From positions 397,501-461,500 of the forward strand of contig NZ_UGNV01000001.1 of assembly GCF_900452395.1 (NCBI RefSeq): 64,000 nucleotides of DNA. Direction: 5' to 3'. Source of the DNA: Legionella beliardensis. Its GTDB lineage: Bacteria; Pseudomonadota; Gammaproteobacteria; Legionellales; Legionellaceae. Positions 1-10,853 of this stretch are shown one piece after another (the stretch's first letter is position 1; each line of letters begins with the position of its first letter). The position numbers and the translations under genes were made by a program. The notes under the pieces are model-generated. The model was not told the origin of the DNA. It saw nothing but the letters and a program-made list of their open reading frames with translations, and did not search any database.

Positions 1-1769
<1,769 letters not shown>

Positions 1770-1866
1770 ATAACCTGAAGTGCTGTAAGTGCTTAAGGTG
1801 AGCGCTTGTAACCATTTAATCTTTACCCACCGGCTAACTTACATGTAAGTTAACCGGTACCCAGTT

Positions 1867-1984
1867 TTCCTGGCGACCATAGCCGTTTGGAACCACCTGA
1901 TCCATCTCGAACTCAGAAGTGAAACAGACGTACGCCGATGATAGTGTGGGGCTTCCCCATGTGAAAGTAGGTCATCGCCAGGGC
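1867..1984 (+). rRNA. rrf: 5S ribosomal RNA
   Basis: A 5S rRNA lies about 100 bases after the 23S end. Its terminal stem is visible as CCTGGCGA near 1869 pairing with TCGCCAGG near 1975, and the internal conserved stretch GAACTCAGAAGTGAAAC is present. The 23S-5S spacer contains no tRNA-like fold. The ends are estimated from the terminal stem and may be off by one or two bases. Confidence 0.95.
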
Positions 1985-1993
1985 TTTATTCCT

Positions 1994-2020
1994 AAAGCGG
2001 CTTTAAGCCGCTTTTTTTTT
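1994..2020 (+). terminator. Rho-independent terminator of the rRNA operon
   Basis: A perfect palindrome AAGCGGCTTTAAGCCGCTT is followed directly by a run of nine to ten T. It sits just after the 5S gene, so it ends the rRNA operon. Confidence 0.92.
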
Positions 2021-2216
2021 GGCATTAGTAAGTCAAATGTCATGCTATCTTCTAGCCTATACGGCCCTTATCCAGGGTAAATGCATCTCAAAGTTTAATA
2101 AGTTCAATGCGATATTTATCCACCTACATCTCTACCTCGCTTTATTAGTTGACGCTTCAATGGCAATCGCGTATATATTAGTTTTTGAAAAGCCAATATG
2201 TTTGTATTTTAGATTT

Positions 2217-2903
2217 ATGATTATAGAAATAGAGGGTTTTCAAGTTGAATTGACACGAAAACCGGTTAAATATATTAATCTTCGTATTACTTCCCAGGGA
2301 AGTATTAAAGTTAGTGCGCCTAAGCGTTCTTCGCTGACAAATATTTCAAAATTTGTAAAAGATAAATCATCTTGGATTAAGAGCCATCAAGAGCGTTTAA
2401 AGGATCAAGAAATTCTTTTAAACATGCATGCCCGGGCCGATGAGAATCACTTTTTTCTTGGCGATCGCTACAAATTAATCATTAAAGAAAGTGACATCAA
2501 GAAAGGAATTACCCTCAATAAGTCCTTTATGCATTGTTTTGCTCCAGCTAATGCGTCGTTGCATGAAACACAGGCTATTTTACATCACTGGTATCGTAAG
2601 CAAATGGAAACCTTACTACCTGCTTTAATTAAAAAATGGGAACCTATTATTGGGGTGCGTGTTTTAGAATATGGTATAAAAACGATGAAAACCCGTTGGG
2701 GTTCTTGTAATACTGTAGCTAAACGAATTTGGATTAATTTACATCTAATTCAAAAACCCCTTATTTGTCTTGAATACGTTTTAGTGCATGAAATGGTTCA
2801 TTTGCTTGAACCTAGCCACAATAAACGTTTTCATAGTTTAATGACTAAGTTTATGCCTAAGTGGCCTGAGTATCGACTATTACTTAATACAAAATTAGTT
2901 TAA
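2217..2903 (+). CDS. YgjP-like (DUF45) zinc metallopeptidase
   Basis: A 228-residue protein of the YgjP/DUF45 family, SprT-like zinc peptidases of unknown substrate, probably cytoplasmic. The metal site is visible as HEMVH at residues 191-195, with a third histidine in EPSHNKRF. The preceding MKTRWGSC is also a family hallmark. The open frame extends upstream to a TTG at 2019, but that start lies inside the rRNA terminator and the extra 66 residues do not look like the family. The ATG at 2217 (MIIEIEGFQVELTRKP) gives the normal family length. No strong ribosome binding site is visible there, so the start is a reasoned choice. Confidence 0.85.
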   Translation: MIIEIEGFQVELTRKPVKYINLRITSQGSIKVSAPKRSSLTNISKFVKDKSSWIKSHQERLKDQEILLNMHARADENHFFLGDRYKLIIKESDIKKGITLNKSFMHCFAPANASLHETQAILHHWYRKQMETLLPALIKKWEPIIGVRVLEYGIKTMKTRWGSCNTVAKRIWINLHLIQKPLICLEYVLVHEMVHLLEPSHNKRFHSLMTKFMPKWPEYRLLLNTKLV

Positions 2904-3051
2904 TAGTGAATTCGATATAAAAGCTGTGTTAAGCGTTTGTATCATTACTAAGCGTACCTTATAGACTGAGCCGCATTTATATGAAGGCAGGATTAAAAGA
3001 TACGCTTAACTACCTCATCGTCCTTTAAGAAGGACTTAGATATGGATAATC

Positions 3052-3963
3052 ATGAATATTTTGATTGCTGGTGCCTCAGGATTTATTGGCCGCCATTTAG
3101 TGACTGCTCTCCATGCTAAATATAACATTACAGTTTTAGGCCGTGATAAGTTTAAGCTAAAACAGGCTTTTCCAAAAACTTTGACCTATTTAACTTGGGA
3201 TGAGTTATCACAAACCTCAGCGCAGCAATACGATATTATTATCAATTTATGTGGTCATAATATTGCTGCTTCTCGGTGGACTAATCAGGTCAAACAAAAA
3301 ATTATAAGTTCAAGAGTACGTACAACTACAGCGTTAATAGATTGGATTTTAGCAACTAACGCTAAGCCACGCCTTTTTGTAGCCAATGCGGTAGGAATTT
3401 ATGGTACACAAAATAATGATGATGCAACGGCTTTTGATGAAGATAGTTTCATTGATATGAAACATCCGCGTGATTTTCTAAGTGAGGTTGGTATAGCGTG
3501 GCAGCAAGCGCTACAAGCGGCAATTACACATGAACTTAAACCAGTTATCATGCGTTTTGGTGTTGTTTTGCAAAAAGGTGAAGGTATTTTAAAGAAACTA
3601 GATTTAAGTTTTAAGCTGGGTTTAGGAGGTATTATTGGTAGCGGACAACAAGTGATCTCATGGGTGCATATTGATGATGTTATCGCTGCTTTTTTATTTT
3701 TAATTGAGCATCCTACGTTACAAGGCGCTTTTAATATAACATCGCCCAACCCAGTTAAGCAAAAAGAATTTGCCAAAGCTTTGGCCAAATCAATGCATCG
3801 ACCTTTATTATTGACAATGCCAGCATTTATGATTAAAGCACTCTTTGGTGAAATGGGAGAATACTTATTGCTACGTGGCCAACGGGTTTTACCGAAACGT
3901 TTATTAGCAGCGGGCTTTAACTTTAGTCACCCCTATATTGATGAGGCTTTGCAAGCTGATTAA
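3052..3963 (+). CDS. TIGR01777-family NAD(P)-dependent epimerase/dehydratase
   Basis: A 303-residue short-chain-fold protein of the TIGR01777 (YfcH-type) sugar-epimerase-like family. The N-terminal Rossmann motif is GASGFIGRHL at residues 7-16. Family hallmarks include INLCGHNIAASRW (about residues 64-76), NAVGIYG and the C-terminal DUF1731-like segment with PAFMIKALFGEMGEYLL and LRGQRVLPKRLLAAGF. The physiological substrate of the family is not established. Its 3' end overlaps the convergent gamma-carbonic-anhydrase gene by 41 bases. Confidence 0.88.
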   Translation: MNILIAGASGFIGRHLVTALHAKYNITVLGRDKFKLKQAFPKTLTYLTWDELSQTSAQQYDIIINLCGHNIAASRWTNQVKQKIISSRVRTTTALIDWILATNAKPRLFVANAVGIYGTQNNDDATAFDEDSFIDMKHPRDFLSEVGIAWQQALQAAITHELKPVIMRFGVVLQKGEGILKKLDLSFKLGLGGIIGSGQQVISWVHIDDVIAAFLFLIEHPTLQGAFNITSPNPVKQKEFAKALAKSMHRPLLLTMPAFMIKALFGEMGEYLLLRGQRVLPKRLLAAGFNFSHPYIDEALQAD

Positions 3964-4498
3964 TCGCTTTACTGTTTAACAAATATTTATCTTTTAAACG
4001 AATATAATGAGCTGCTGAGTACTCCAGATGGGCTAATTCACTTTCAGTTAATTCTCTAATAGGCTTTGCAGGATTACCTAAATATAAATAGCCACTTCGT
4101 AAGTGTTTGCCTGGTGGCACAAGGGTGCCAGCGCCTATTATTACTCTTTCCTCAACATGTACATCGTCTAATAATAAGGCTCCCATGCCAATAAGACAAT
4201 GATCGTCTATCGTACAAGCATGCAATACAGCTCGATGGCCAATCGTAATACCTTTTCCAAGAACTAAGGCGCGGCCGCCAGGAGTAAAAGGCCCATTATG
4301 GGTAACATGCAAAATTGCAGCATCCTGAATATTAGTACCTTCACCTACTGTAATTGTATTAACATCACCGCGAATAACCGCCATTGGCCAAACGGAAACA
4401 TCATTGGCAAGATGCACATCACCAATGACTGTTGCACTAGGATCAATATAAACCCCCTTACCAATCAGCGGGGATTTATTTTCAAAAGAACGTATCAT
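3923..4498 (-). CDS. yrdA: Gamma-class carbonic anhydrase-like hexapeptide protein (YrdA/PaaY type)
   Basis: A 191-residue left-handed beta-helix protein. Hexapeptide-like repeats run from about residue 12 to 150. Histidines typical of the trimer-interface zinc site are visible in LHVTHNG and IGHRAVLHAC. The length and the C-terminal helix (ELAHLEYSAAHYIRLKDKYL) fit YrdA proteins, which bind zinc but whose carbonic anhydrase activity is often weak or unproven. Start supported by GAGG upstream. It lies 7 bases downstream of gor on the same strand, so the two are probably cotranscribed. Confidence 0.88.
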   Translation of the reverse strand: MIRSFENKSPLIGKGVYIDPSATVIGDVHLANDVSVWPMAVIRGDVNTITVGEGTNIQDAAILHVTHNGPFTPGGRALVLGKGITIGHRAVLHACTIDDHCLIGMGALLLDDVHVEERVIIGAGTLVPPGKHLRSGYLYLGNPAKPIRELTESELAHLEYSAAHYIRLKDKYLLNSKAINQLAKPHQYRGD

Positions 4499-4505
4499 AA
4501 TAGCC

Positions 4506-5855
4506 TCAAATTAAGGTAACCAGCTCTTCAGCGCTAGTAGGATGAATAGCGACGGTATTATCAAAGTCGCGCTTACAAGCTCCCATTTTGACGGCGACAC
4601 CAAATCCTTGCAACATTTCATCCGCACCATAACCAATTACATGCAGACCAACAATTTTTTCATCTGGACCAACTGTAACTAATTTCATAGCAGTCGGTAA
4701 TTTTTGTTCACTTAAAGCATCAAACATAGGTATAAAACGCGTTTTATAAATTTTAAGTTGTTCTGCGCCGAATTTTGCTGCTGCCTCTTCTTCGCTATAC
4801 CCTACACTGCCAATAGGCGGATGAGTAAATACAACTGAGCAAATATTTTCATAATCCAAATGAGCATCCTTTTGCCCACCAAACAGACGATCACATAGTC
4901 TTCGGCCAGCGGCAATAGCGACAGGTGTTAGGGCAGGTGCATCTATAACGTCGCCAATAGCATAAATACCCGGAATATTAGTATTTTGATAATTATCCAC
5001 CTTAATTAACCCGCGAGAATCTTTTGCAACACCTATGGCATCTAGATTTAAATTAAATGTTCTTGGCGAGCGGCCAACAGCTGCAATAACAACATCAATA
5101 TCAGCTAAAATTGAACCACTTTGGCAATGAATAGATTTTTTACCATCGGGTTGTAAAGTAATGGCTTGCGCGCAGTGATTCAGATGAACATCTAAACCTT
5201 GGAGCTGCATAATTTCAAGAAGTGTATCTCCTAACATGGTATCAAAGCGAGAAAGAGGTCTACTGCCGCGAATTAGTAAATGTGTTTTTATATCTAGCCC
5301 ATGAAGTACACAAGCTAATTCTACACCAATATAGCCGCTCCCGATAATAGCAACGCTCTTAGGCTTTTCAGTTAAATAAAAAAAGCCATCAGATGTAATG
5401 GCATGCTCAATACCATCTAAATCATCAGGAAGGGTAGGCTCGCCGCCAGTAGCTATAATAATATGAGGTGCTTTATAGTGTTTGCCATCAACAGAAACAG
5501 TTTGATTATCAATAAAAGAACCTTCCCCTTTTAGGTAAGTCATGTTGTATTGGTTAAATCGGCTTTCATAAATATCACGTAGTCTGGCAATATAAGCTTG
5601 CCGCTTGGTTATTAGCGTGTTCCAATCTAGATGAACATAAACAGGATCAAAGCCGTAATCAGGTGCTTTATGTAGGTGTTCTGCAATTAAAGAAGCATTA
5701 AACATGACTTTTTTAGGAACACAACCTAAATTAACACAAGTACCGCCTAAATACTGCTTTTCAACCACAGCAACTCTTGCACCATACTTTGCTGCACGAA
5801 CTGCACTTGCAATTCCGCCGCTGCCACCACCTAAGACGATTAAATCAAAATCCAT
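4506..5855 (-). CDS. gor: Glutathione-disulfide reductase
   Basis: A 449-residue FAD/NADPH-dependent disulfide reductase of the class I pyridine nucleotide family. The FAD motif GGGSGG (residues 9-14) is followed by the redox-active disulfide [13 protein letters not shown]. The NADPH motif [10 protein letters not shown], the second FAD motif YAIGDV and the C-terminal dimer/catalytic motif [11 protein letters not shown] (His-Glu pair) are all intact. The NADPH-site context [10 protein letters not shown] fits NADPH rather than NADH. The enzyme would regenerate GSH from GSSG in the cytoplasm. An AAGGTG ribosome binding site precedes the ATG, and yrdA follows in the same operon. Confidence 0.93.
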   Translation of the reverse strand: MDFDLIVLGGGSGGIASAVRAAKYGARVAVVEKQYLGGTCVNLGCVPKKVMFNASLIAEHLHKAPDYGFDPVYVHLDWNTLITKRQAYIARLRDIYESRFNQYNMTYLKGEGSFIDNQTVSVDGKHYKAPHIIIATGGEPTLPDDLDGIEHAITSDGFFYLTEKPKSVAIIGSGYIGVELACVLHGLDIKTHLLIRGSRPLSRFDTMLGDTLLEIMQLQGLDVHLNHCAQAITLQPDGKKSIHCQSGSILADIDVVIAAVGRSPRTFNLNLDAIGVAKDSRGLIKVDNYQNTNIPGIYAIGDVIDAPALTPVAIAAGRRLCDRLFGGQKDAHLDYENICSVVFTHPPIGSVGYSEEEAAAKFGAEQLKIYKTRFIPMFDALSEQKLPTAMKLVTVGPDEKIVGLHVIGYGADEMLQGFGVAVKMGACKRDFDNTVAIHPTSAEELVTLI

Positions 5856-5991
5856 TGGGCACCTTTTTAGATTAAAAGCTAATTAATAAGTACTTTAACG
5901 AGCATGGCGAATTTATTCAATATACATTAAGATTTGCTCAAAACTTAAATTAGGGTCACTATAATGATGAATCGTCTATTTTTAAATTTTG

Positions 5992-6936
5992 ATGAAACTT
6001 AAATTACTGACACTAATTTTACTTATATTAGCTTCGTTAAGCTGCAGGCACGAGGAAAAGGTTGCTTTTCAAGGTTATGTTGAAGGTGAGAATATTTATC
6101 TAGCATCTCCATACTCAGGCCTATTAGTAAAATTAGCTGTTCAACGTGGTCAGCTAGTTAAAAAAGGGCAATTTTTATTTGAATTAGATCCTAACCCGCA
6201 GGCATTATTTATTAAACAATATCAGGCGGATATTAAGCAAGCCGAGCATACGCTTAGAGATTTACAAAATCCACGTCGTACAGAAGAAATTGCCGCTATT
6301 GAGTCGCAAATTGAGCAAGTTAACGCACAGCTAAAGTTAGCTGAGCTGCGTGTCAAGCGCTATCGTGAGCTTTATGAAAAGCGAGTAGTGTCAAAAGATG
6401 TCTATGATTCTGTTATTGCTCGTTATGATGAATTAGTAAACCGTAGAGAACAATATAAATCGAATTTAAACTTATCAAAGCAAGGTAGTCGCAATGAGCA
6501 AATTAGTGCTCAACAAGCACAAGTAGAGGCATTACAAGCGAAACTTAAAGAAGCCACATGGCAGCTTGAACAAAAGAAAATTGTGGCGCCTGCGGCTGGA
6601 ATTATATTTGATACTTATTATCGGCAAGGAGAGTTTGTTGGCAGTCAGCAAGCGGTGCTGTCTTTATTAACGCCTGAGAATGTGCATATTGAATTTTTTA
6701 TTCCCGTAGAAAAATTAGCAATCATTAAAGTTGGGCAAAGAATACGATTTACATGCACTGGCTGCGCTCAAACCGGACAGGCAATTATTAATTATATTTC
6801 GCCTGAGGCTGAATATTTACCACCCTTAGTTTATAGTCGTGAAAACGATGATAAATTAGTATTCCGAATTAAAGCGACTCTGTTAACATTTAATCAATAC
6901 AAACCAGGCCAACCTGTAACGGTTTATTTACCATGA
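5992..6936 (+). CDS. HlyD-family periplasmic adaptor, predicted lipoprotein (YbhG-like)
   Basis: A 314-residue membrane-fusion protein. The N-terminus has a hydrophobic segment ending in a lipobox-like LASLSC, so it is probably a lipoprotein. A lipoyl/barrel-sandwich half-motif (YVEGENIYLASPYSGLL), a long alpha-hairpin of about 100 residues rich in Gln, Glu and Ala, and the returning half (KKIVAPAAGIIFDTYYRQGE) follow. The start is taken at the ATG at 5992; a TTG one codon earlier also exists. It overlaps the ABC ATPase gene by four bases (ATGA). By analogy with YbhG-YbhFSR it would link an ABC exporter to an outer-membrane channel; no TolC-like gene is nearby. The exported substrate is unknown. 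Confidence 0.88.
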   Translation: MKLKLLTLILLILASLSCRHEEKVAFQGYVEGENIYLASPYSGLLVKLAVQRGQLVKKGQFLFELDPNPQALFIKQYQADIKQAEHTLRDLQNPRRTEEIAAIESQIEQVNAQLKLAELRVKRYRELYEKRVVSKDVYDSVIARYDELVNRREQYKSNLNLSKQGSRNEQISAQQAQVEALQAKLKEATWQLEQKKIVAPAAGIIFDTYYRQGEFVGSQQAVLSLLTPENVHIEFFIPVEKLAIIKVGQRIRFTCTGCAQTGQAIINYISPEAEYLPPLVYSRENDDKLVFRIKATLLTFNQYKPGQPVTVYLP

Positions 6937-7853
6937 CAGCAGATACCATTATCGATGTGTATAATCTATGTAAAAGTTTTGACAATAAAGTTGTGGTCGA
7001 TAATGTTGATCTGCATGTAAAAAAAGGTGAGGTTTTCGGGTTCCTAGGCCCAAATGGTAGCGGTAAGACCACGACTATCCGCATGTTATGTGGGCTTTTA
7101 ACGCCTGATGCTGGCAGCGGTACTTGCTTAGGCTATGACATTATCCGCCAGTCAAAAGAAATTAAACAGCATGTAGGCTACATGACCCAAAAATTTAGTT
7201 TTTATACTGACTTAAGTGTTGAGGAAAATCTTTATTTTGTGGCACGTGTCTATGGTATGAAGAATCGTAAACAGCGTGTTGAACAGACGCTAGAAGAGCT
7301 TAACTTAAGTTCGCGACGCAAGCAGTTAACGGGGTTATTATCCGGCGGTTGGAAACAGCGAGTGGCACTTGCAGCTTGTCTTTTGCATAATCCTGACCTA
7401 TTACTTCTAGATGAACCAACAGCAGGTGTTGATCCAATCGCTAGGCGAGAATTTTGGGATAAAATTCATTGGCTTAGTGAGCAAGGTATTACGACGTTAG
7501 TGTCTACGCATTATATGGACGAGGCTGAGCGTTGTACGCGGTTAGCTTATTTAGCTTATGGCGAGTTATTAATTACAGGCACGGTTGATGATGTGATTAC
7601 TTCTACCGCCTTATTTACCTGGGAAATTACAGGTCATGTCACGACTGCTTTATTACAGAAAACCAAACAACTGCAAGGCGTTATGCAGGCAGCATTATTT
7701 GGCAATTTGATCCATATCAGTGGTTATGATAAACAAATTATTGAAGCAAGTTTAAGAGAATTAGCCCAAACGGAAGCCATTCAGTGGCAACCAATTCAAT
7801 CAACGCTTGAAGATGCCTTTATTAGTTTGGTTAAAAAAACACAAGGAGAATAA
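6933..7853 (+). CDS. ABC transporter ATP-binding protein (YbhF/CcmA-like)
   Basis: A 306-residue ATPase with Walker A GPNGSGKTT (about residues 39-47), Q-loop YMTQKFSFY, signature LSGGWKQR (one substitution from the usual LSGGMKQR), Walker B LLLLDEPT and H-loop STHYMDEAE. The C-terminal 80 residues form the domain often seen on ABC-2 type exporters. E. coli YbhF carries two ATPase domains; this protein has one, so the active unit would be a homodimer. It is translationally coupled to the adaptor (4-base overlap) and to the permease that starts one base after its stop. Confidence 0.92.
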   Translation: MTADTIIDVYNLCKSFDNKVVVDNVDLHVKKGEVFGFLGPNGSGKTTTIRMLCGLLTPDAGSGTCLGYDIIRQSKEIKQHVGYMTQKFSFYTDLSVEENLYFVARVYGMKNRKQRVEQTLEELNLSSRRKQLTGLLSGGWKQRVALAACLLHNPDLLLLDEPTAGVDPIARREFWDKIHWLSEQGITTLVSTHYMDEAERCTRLAYLAYGELLITGTVDDVITSTALFTWEITGHVTTALLQKTKQLQGVMQAALFGNLIHISGYDKQIIEASLRELAQTEAIQWQPIQSTLEDAFISLVKKTQGE

Positions 7854-7854
7854 C

Positions 7855-8985
7855 GTGATCGGCGGGATTCAGCGACTAATGGCTATCATCGCTAAAGAAT
7901 TTATTGAAATGCGTCGTGATAGAGCTACATTTGGCATGATTCTGATGATTCCGTTGATGCAGTTAATTTTATTTGGTTATGCTATTAATAATAATCCTCG
8001 TTACTTACCAACAGCTATTGTCAATGATGATGAAACTAATTTTACCAGACGTATTTTAGTTAGTATGGAGAATTCAACCTATTTTCAATTTATTAGTCCT
8101 GCTGTTAGTGAAGAACAAGCACATGAGTTGTTAAAAAAAGGCAAAGTGCAATTTGTGGTTAATTTTCCGCCTAATTTTACTGATGATTTAGTAAAAGGGT
8201 TAAGTCCAACGTTACTATTAGAGGCAGATGCCAGTGATCCAGCCGCAACCAGCCGTGCAGTAGCTATTTTTAACGAGTTGCCTTATTTAGCTTTGAAGGA
8301 GGAGTTAGTTGGGCCTCTTAAGCGGTTAAATGCGGAGTCCATACCCTATAAACCTACTATACATACACTTTATAACCCTTTGGCTATTTCTGCTTATAAT
8401 ATTGTTCCGGGTTTGTTAGGCGTTGTCCTGACTATGACCATGGTGATTGTAACTGCCTTAGTTATAACAAGAGAGTACGAGCGTGGGACAATGGAAAATC
8501 TCTTAGCCACGCCACTTAGACCCCTTGAAATTATGGTGGGTAAAGTTCTTCCTTATATTATTGTAGGTTACTTACAAGCACTTCTTATTTTGTCATTTGC
8601 AAGGTTCTTATTTGGCGTACCTATGCAAGGTAGTATTTTATTATTGCTATTTTTGTGCCTACCTTTTATTGCTGCTAACTTAGTTATGGGTTTGACCTTC
8701 TCAACATTAGCCAAAAACCAACTGCAGGCAGCGCAAAGTGCTATGTTTTTCTTTTTGCCCTCTATGATTTTATCAGGATTTATGTTTCCTTTTCGAGGTA
8801 TGCCAGAGTGGGCTCAATGGATTGGTAGTTTCTTACCATTAACCCATTTTTTAGTGATTGTGCGGGGAATCTTATTAAAAGGAAATACGTTCACTGATGT
8901 ATGGTTTGAAATAGTTCCTATTATGGCGTTTACGGCGGTGGTTATGTTAATTGGTTTTAAGCGCTTTAAACAAACACTAGATTAG
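7855..8985 (+). CDS. ABC-2 type transporter permease (YbhS/YbhR-like)
   Basis: A 376-residue inner-membrane permease of the ABC-2 family: one N-terminal membrane helix (about residues 22-40), a large extracytoplasmic domain of about 140 residues, then five hydrophobic helices including AYNIVPGLLGVVLTMTMV and the YERGTMENLLATPL segment typical of the family. The open frame begins at 7807, inside the ATPase gene. The GTG at 7855 is preferred because ACAAGGAG lies just upstream at normal spacing and the family starts close to the first helix. Third gene of the adaptor-ATPase-permease operon; a single permease gene implies a homodimer. Confidence 0.9.
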   Translation: MIGGIQRLMAIIAKEFIEMRRDRATFGMILMIPLMQLILFGYAINNNPRYLPTAIVNDDETNFTRRILVSMENSTYFQFISPAVSEEQAHELLKKGKVQFVVNFPPNFTDDLVKGLSPTLLLEADASDPAATSRAVAIFNELPYLALKEELVGPLKRLNAESIPYKPTIHTLYNPLAISAYNIVPGLLGVVLTMTMVIVTALVITREYERGTMENLLATPLRPLEIMVGKVLPYIIVGYLQALLILSFARFLFGVPMQGSILLLLFLCLPFIAANLVMGLTFSTLAKNQLQAAQSAMFFFLPSMILSGFMFPFRGMPEWAQWIGSFLPLTHFLVIVRGILLKGNTFTDVWFEIVPIMAFTAVVMLIGFKRFKQTLD

Positions 8986-9010
8986 GCAGTTTAGAAAAAT
9001 ATTTTGTATA

Positions 9011-9871
9011 TTAAATAAGAAAATTAAGAACCATGCGCTCAACACGCTCATCAATTAATACATTAACGTGATCTAGCTTAGCCAGTAAGGCTAAGGATGC
9101 ATAAGGGTAGTGTCGACAGAATTCAATGGATTCCCGTGGCGGAATAGAATTATCTTCTTTACCGTGTATACATAAAATGGGGGTGGTGCCACGGCTAATA
9201 AAATGACGGAAATTAAGATGGGCAATATTGGTTTTAGAATTTTGGCGAATAGCTTCTCGTAAAAGCAAATACCCTTTACCATTAAGCTTAAAGCGTCTTG
9301 CATGCCTACCTACGGGTGTACGCATGTTAGTAGGTGAGGCAATAAGCACAGTTCGTTCTGGTAATGCTTCCAGCTGCCATTCTGGTAGTTGGCAAGCTAA
9401 ATTTAACGTGTTTAATAGCATGGAGCCACCAAAAGAATGGCCGATAGTCGCATAAAAGGGGCCTAAATTATTAATCACAGTTCTAAGCGTATTTACGGCA
9501 TCAATCCAGGTAAGCTGTAAGCCTTTTGCTTCGCCGTGGGCTGGAAAATCTAAAGCATAAACGTCATATCCTTGTTGATGGAGTGCTTGAATTAGGCGTG
9601 CCATATAAGCGGCTCTTGACATCCACCCATGGGTAATCAGTACTTTTTTAGCGTGAGGGTTATTTTCTTGTGCAAAACGATGAATAACATGGTGACGTGG
9701 TGATTTAGCGGTGAGTAAATTTGTCCGATGATTGACTAAAAATTTACAGGCTTTGTGGGCAAAATCACGATACTCCTTTTCTACTGGCAGAGGAAGTGGC
9801 GTGATAAATAGTTGATAGCAAAGTTGCGCATGAAAGAAATTCTTTAGTTCGGTCAATGCATTAGCTAGCAT
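9011..9871 (-). CDS. Alpha/beta hydrolase
   Basis: A 286-residue serine hydrolase of the alpha/beta fold. The nucleophile elbow is GHSFGGS, the oxyanion region is ITHGWMSRA, the likely acid is in CIHGKEDNSIPP and the catalytic histidine in KLDHVNV. No signal peptide is present, so it should be cytoplasmic. The substrate cannot be told from sequence. The ATG is preceded by AAGGA. It converges with the ABC permease gene and is divergent from the dienelactone-hydrolase-like gene. Confidence 0.82.
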   Translation of the reverse strand: MLANALTELKNFFHAQLCYQLFITPLPLPVEKEYRDFAHKACKFLVNHRTNLLTAKSPRHHVIHRFAQENNPHAKKVLITHGWMSRAAYMARLIQALHQQGYDVYALDFPAHGEAKGLQLTWIDAVNTLRTVINNLGPFYATIGHSFGGSMLLNTLNLACQLPEWQLEALPERTVLIASPTNMRTPVGRHARRFKLNGKGYLLLREAIRQNSKTNIAHLNFRHFISRGTTPILCIHGKEDNSIPPRESIEFCRHYPYASLALLAKLDHVNVLIDERVERMVLNFLI

Positions 9872-10131
9872 AGCATTATCCTTACTGCGGTATTTTTATA
9901 TTAAGAATAGTCAATAAATTAGATAAAAACCAAGCTAAAAAATAACTCTATCCTTTTTTGGCTAGCTCTTATTAACGAAATTTACAGGTGATAGCTAATC
10001 TTATGCTAAAGTTTTGTTGTTAGAAAAAATAATCAAGAGTATATTGGCATAGTTAATGTGACAGACTAAGCTCTAAGAATAGATATATAATTAAAATGGG
10101 TTTAGTTTTAAATTACGGTAAAAGGATTAAT

Positions 10132-10845
10132 ATGCACACTTCAAATTATCTTTATCACGATGGTGAGCAGGAATTATATGGTTTCCTTGCTTATAATGAT
10201 CGTAATGAGCAACCAAGGCCTGCGGTATTAGTCGCTCATGATTGGAGTGGGCGTAATGAATTTAGCTGCCAAAAAGCACAAATGTTGGCCAAAATGGGAT
10301 ATATTGGATTTGCATTAGACATGTATGGCCATGCTCGCATTGGTGAAACTCAAGATGAAAAAATGGCACTTATGCAACCTTTGGCTGCAGATAGAGGCAT
10401 GTTACGAGCCCGTATTCGTGCGGCATTTGACGCGTTAATTGCTATGCCTGAAGTCGATAGTACTAAGGTAGCAGCCATAGGCTTTTGTTTTGGCGGTTTA
10501 TGCGTATTGGATTTAGCTCGCAGTGGTGCTGAGCTTAATGGTGTGGTTAGCTTTCATGGTTTATTAAATAAACCAAATGATTTAGAAAATCAAACCATCC
10601 ATGCCAAAATTCTAGCTTTACATGGCTATGATGATCCTATGGTAAAACCAGAGCAAGTGAATCAATTTTGTCAAGAAATGACTGCCGCCAACGTCGATTG
10701 GCAAATTCATGTGTATGGCCATACGCAACACTCATTTACCAACCCTAATGCCAATGATGCCAAACTTGGCACGGTTTATAATCCTGTAGCAGAGCGTCGC
10801 GCCCTACAAGCAATGACAAATTTTTTAAAAGAAGTTTTTGCTTAA
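10132..10845 (+). CDS. Dienelactone hydrolase family protein
   Basis: A 237-residue hydrolase of the dienelactone hydrolase family, cysteine-nucleophile type. The catalytic triad is visible as Cys in GFCFGG, Asp in HGYDDPMV and His in HTQHSFTNP. The frame is open from 10096, but the ATG at 10132 has AAAGGA five bases upstream and gives the usual family length. The family cleaves lactones and esters; the actual substrate is unknown and no aromatic-degradation genes are nearby. It converges with the next gene with an 8-base gap. Confidence 0.86.
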   Translation: MHTSNYLYHDGEQELYGFLAYNDRNEQPRPAVLVAHDWSGRNEFSCQKAQMLAKMGYIGFALDMYGHARIGETQDEKMALMQPLAADRGMLRARIRAAFDALIAMPEVDSTKVAAIGFCFGGLCVLDLARSGAELNGVVSFHGLLNKPNDLENQTIHAKILALHGYDDPMVKPEQVNQFCQEMTAANVDWQIHVYGHTQHSFTNPNANDAKLGTVYNPVAERRALQAMTNFLKEVFA

Positions 10846-10853
10846 TTACAATG

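Noticed and set aside
1770-1866. tRNA in the 23S-5S spacer
   Set aside because: No cloverleaf or conserved tRNA motifs (GTTCRA loop) found in this stretch.
2019-2216. N-terminal extension of the YgjP-like protein from a TTG start
   Set aside because: The start would be inside the rRNA terminator, and the added residues do not resemble the family.
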